Assembly: GCF_016803395.1 (NCBI RefSeq)
Contig: NZ_JAEVHL010000015.1
Coordinates: forward strand, 1-64,000
DNA length: 64,000 nt
Direction of reading: 5' to 3'
Source: Micromonospora tarensis
GTDB lineage: Bacteria; Actinomycetota; Actinomycetes; Mycobacteriales; Micromonosporaceae
Part shown: positions 63,201 to 64,000 of the stretch, in pieces
How positions within the stretch are numbered: the stretch's first letter is position 1
Layout: every line of letters begins with the position of its first letter
The notes under the pieces: model-generated
What the model saw: the letters and a program-made list of their open reading frames with translations, nothing else
Told to the model about the DNA's origin: nothing
Database searches by the model: none
Translations under genes and position numbers: made by a program

Positions 63201-64000
63201 GCTTGGCGAGCCGCTTTGGCCGCATTGTCCGCAGCGTTGGCCGCCTGCTGAGCTGCCGCCGCCGCGTCGCGAGCGTTGCCCTGCGCGCTTTCCATGGCGT
63301 CCGCGGCGATCTGGGCGTCGCGTTTGGCGGCGGCGGCAGCTGCCACCGCCTTGGCCGACTCGTCCCTGGCGATCTGGTTCTGCTGCTCTGTGCGCTTCTG
63401 CGCTTCCTGCGCAACAGCCACGAGATCCTTAAGGGTGCCGATCTCCTGATCACGAGAGGCCGCGACGGCCCAACCGGACTCAATGAACTCGGTCAGTGCG
63501 TCGATAGTTCCCGCGTCGAGGGCTCGCTGGGAGGCCGTCTGTACGGTCGTGCTGCCGCTGGTACGGGCGGCGGCAAGGATCTGGTTGACCCGGAGACGCA
63601 GATCCATCAGATGCGGGGTGCGCCAACCCGTCTCGAGGAAGACGTCCAGTGCCCCGGGCTCGGTGGAACGCGGATCCTCGTTGGCCGCAGCATCAAGTGC
63701 CTTTTGCGCTGCCAACTTCACCTGGCTGCCACCGGCAGCCATCATCTGGTTGACATGCACGCGCTTGTCTTGATTCGCCGGCAGCTGCCAACCGGATTCG
63801 AGAAACGCGGAGACCGCGCCGGCATCAGACGCACCCAGTGCCGCTTGCGCCGCTCCCTGCACGGCAAGGCCACCACCGGCCACCATGCGGTTGACCGTGA
63901 TCCGATCGTCAATCCTGGACCGCTGGTCCCAACCGGTTGACAGGAAGGCCTCGACGTCGGCGTCGGTGCCGAGCAGCGCGTGCTCGGCAGCTTCCCGCAC
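60224..64000 (-). CDS. ALF-repeat polymorphic toxin, N-terminus outside window
   Basis: 1258 visible residues; the frame is open at the window edge and begins inside a repeat, so the start lies beyond. ALF repeats of about 45 residues (pattern LGTDADVEAFLSTGW, then DDRITVNRMVAGGG) fill residues 1-195 and recur at about 560-740. Between and after them are two Ala-rich coiled-coil blocks (about 195-500 and 770-890). A Cys-containing region (IYCRTGNIPG, FYCDRFPAEYRKKCM), a hydrophobic pre-toxin segment (about 960-1060) and a ~145-residue C-terminal domain of unknown family (KFNHYIDLGATEWRG, YMKGFGANPLTANPAA, WSTVKFYDDNGQL) follow. Architecture fits a secreted contact or polymorphic toxin; the DUF6193 gene downstream is its likely immunity partner. 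Confidence 0.85.
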   Translation of the reverse strand: MREAAEHALLGTDADVEAFLSTGWDQRSRIDDRITVNRMVAGGGLAVQGAAQAALGASDAGAVSAFLESGWQLPANQDKRVHVNQMMAAGGSQVKLAAQKALDAAANEDPRSTEPGALDVFLETGWRTPHLMDLRLRVNQILAAARTSGSTTVQTASQRALDAGTIDALTEFIESGWAVAASRDQEIGTLKDLVAVAQEAQKRTEQQNQIARDESAKAVAAAAAAKRDAQIAADAMESAQGNARDAAAAAQQAANAADNAAKAARQAAAAAQAAIAAARVASNAATRAAAAAALTRKAATNAHRAAANAATDASKTNDALNASKQARDAAVEARKAAAASAEAEKIATQIKNSALDVQHAIDEAKNAAMQAKEALRRAKETGVETQKAITAAERAEASASRASRAAAASYSFANEAIAAAARSRDAATRAAADADLAAAAAEDAAAHAGDAATAAKRSTDAANAATAAANEAVAAAEQAKTVYEAARTADAERLAAAFDDGMAAAQAATADMGRLQQETAWDAQEAASRSVEVNRLIAEVLNPATAPATAVASARRVALALTASNGPWTQIAAVNALGGTDTAVVDFVRTGITAAAAEDDRATVLSIGADGSESLRQAAETAASGSDADVAAFLENQDYPGRETEDRIAVNKLLDQAREAGRTVTQQKAQQALDAGNAQALRDFLRSGQYAAATSDDRVDANRIMAETADGTELKAAAQIALDSPPAVLKQFLATGQYKAARNDYDTAAHNAEVSALLSQAAAAATKAVQQAEEAQAVAATARAAAAEAAAWAAKAQASASKAATYANQAINSANQAQASADNATNSARTALNAANQANAAAQRAAHSAVWAQASYESAKHDATSAIQDAQRARDSALAAGKDYDTAQGYYNEAYAAYVTKAQQEAEDQRLRQSIYCRTGNIPGTDAYKDCLNYVTQSDDERLHESLSNSFYCDRFPAEYRKKCMREAPSVNFGTSIGLDAAFALTVFTQSIVEFALAVEVIGVTMILCNAVCGAFLGIAGGAEATMGVGGLFDMWAMGALADLAVGGVTGARTFTGLKGLLGLRMPAIAERLVVQTLSNDAQLARLAALSKSCRTPTSRTAASVRMLAGDAVPCVSDLALGMRQQGTKRWAELNKFNHYIDLGATEWRGPVMLDIGNRNVTLRVYMKGFGANPLTANPAAADKFTWAVRNGLTRYAKATEEEMAWIARAVIEGKRDWSTVKFYDDNGQLISFPEPKWSEIELEGVPPWWWPKSSGSR

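Noticed and set aside
60400..63950. Plus-strand ORFs opposite the toxin gene
   Set aside because: They mirror the Ala-rich minus-strand coiled coil (Ala codons read in antisense) and carry no domain.

Overview
The window is about 70% G+C. Its long ORFs use G/C-ending codons, starts are often GTG, and stop/start overlaps (ATGA, GTGA) are common. The gene families point to a filamentous actinomycete, most likely Micromonosporaceae (Micromonospora-like). That assignment is an inference from gene content; no rRNA or marker gene is present.

Layout. (1) 1-2.6 kb: two secreted enzymes with CBM13 (ricin-B) modules, a GH62 arabinofuranosidase cut by the window edge and a cutinase of the PET-hydrolase type. 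(2) 2.8-6.4 kb: housekeeping-type genes (alpha/beta hydrolase, VOC protein, LysR regulator, FMN-binding protein). (3) 6.4-14.3 kb, minus strand: a compact operon of MFS exporter, SGNH hydrolase, a 28-residue peptide, a double haem-oxygenase-like protein, a NodU/CmcH carbamoyltransferase, a 56-residue SxtJ-like membrane peptide and an ATP-grasp ligase. It looks like an uncharacterised small-molecule or peptide pathway. (4) 15-20 kb: a MocR regulator divergent from a berberine-bridge-type flavoenzyme, then two unrecognised genes. (5) 19.9-30.9 kb: alpha/beta hydrolase, DJ-1/PfpI protein and FCD-type GntR regulator, divergent from a carbohydrate/polyol-type ABC importer (binding protein, two permeases, two different ATPases), an aldehyde dehydrogenase and an iron-type alcohol dehydrogenase.

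(6) 31.1-51.6 kb is the main find: a RiPP gene cluster. A 69-residue precursor ends in a 30-residue core in which 29 residues are Cys, Ser or Thr. Around it lie an E1-like leader-binding protein, a YcaO cyclodehydratase, a SagB-type azoline dehydrogenase, a split LanB pair (glutamylation and elimination proteins), an M50 membrane metalloprotease, an ABC ATPase/permease pair, two large LuxR (LAL) regulators, and a cytochrome P450 with its [3Fe-4S] ferredoxin. The expected product is a linear peptide rich in azoles and dehydroamino acids, closer to goadsporin logic than to thiopeptides because no second SpaB_C-type (pyridine synthase) protein is visible.

(7) 52-64 kb: DUF1963-like protein, PCD-VOC fusion, SUKH protein, two small genes, a two-component system, a SigG/SnoaL-type sigma factor, a RibD-type reductase, and a large ALF-repeat polymorphic toxin (N-terminus beyond the window) followed by its putative DUF6193 immunity gene.

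Caution: four genes (SagB, the second LAL, the sigma factor, the RibD-type reductase) are each broken by a single missing base, at least two of them in or beside G/C runs. This uniform pattern suggests consensus deletions in the assembly rather than four independent pseudogenes.
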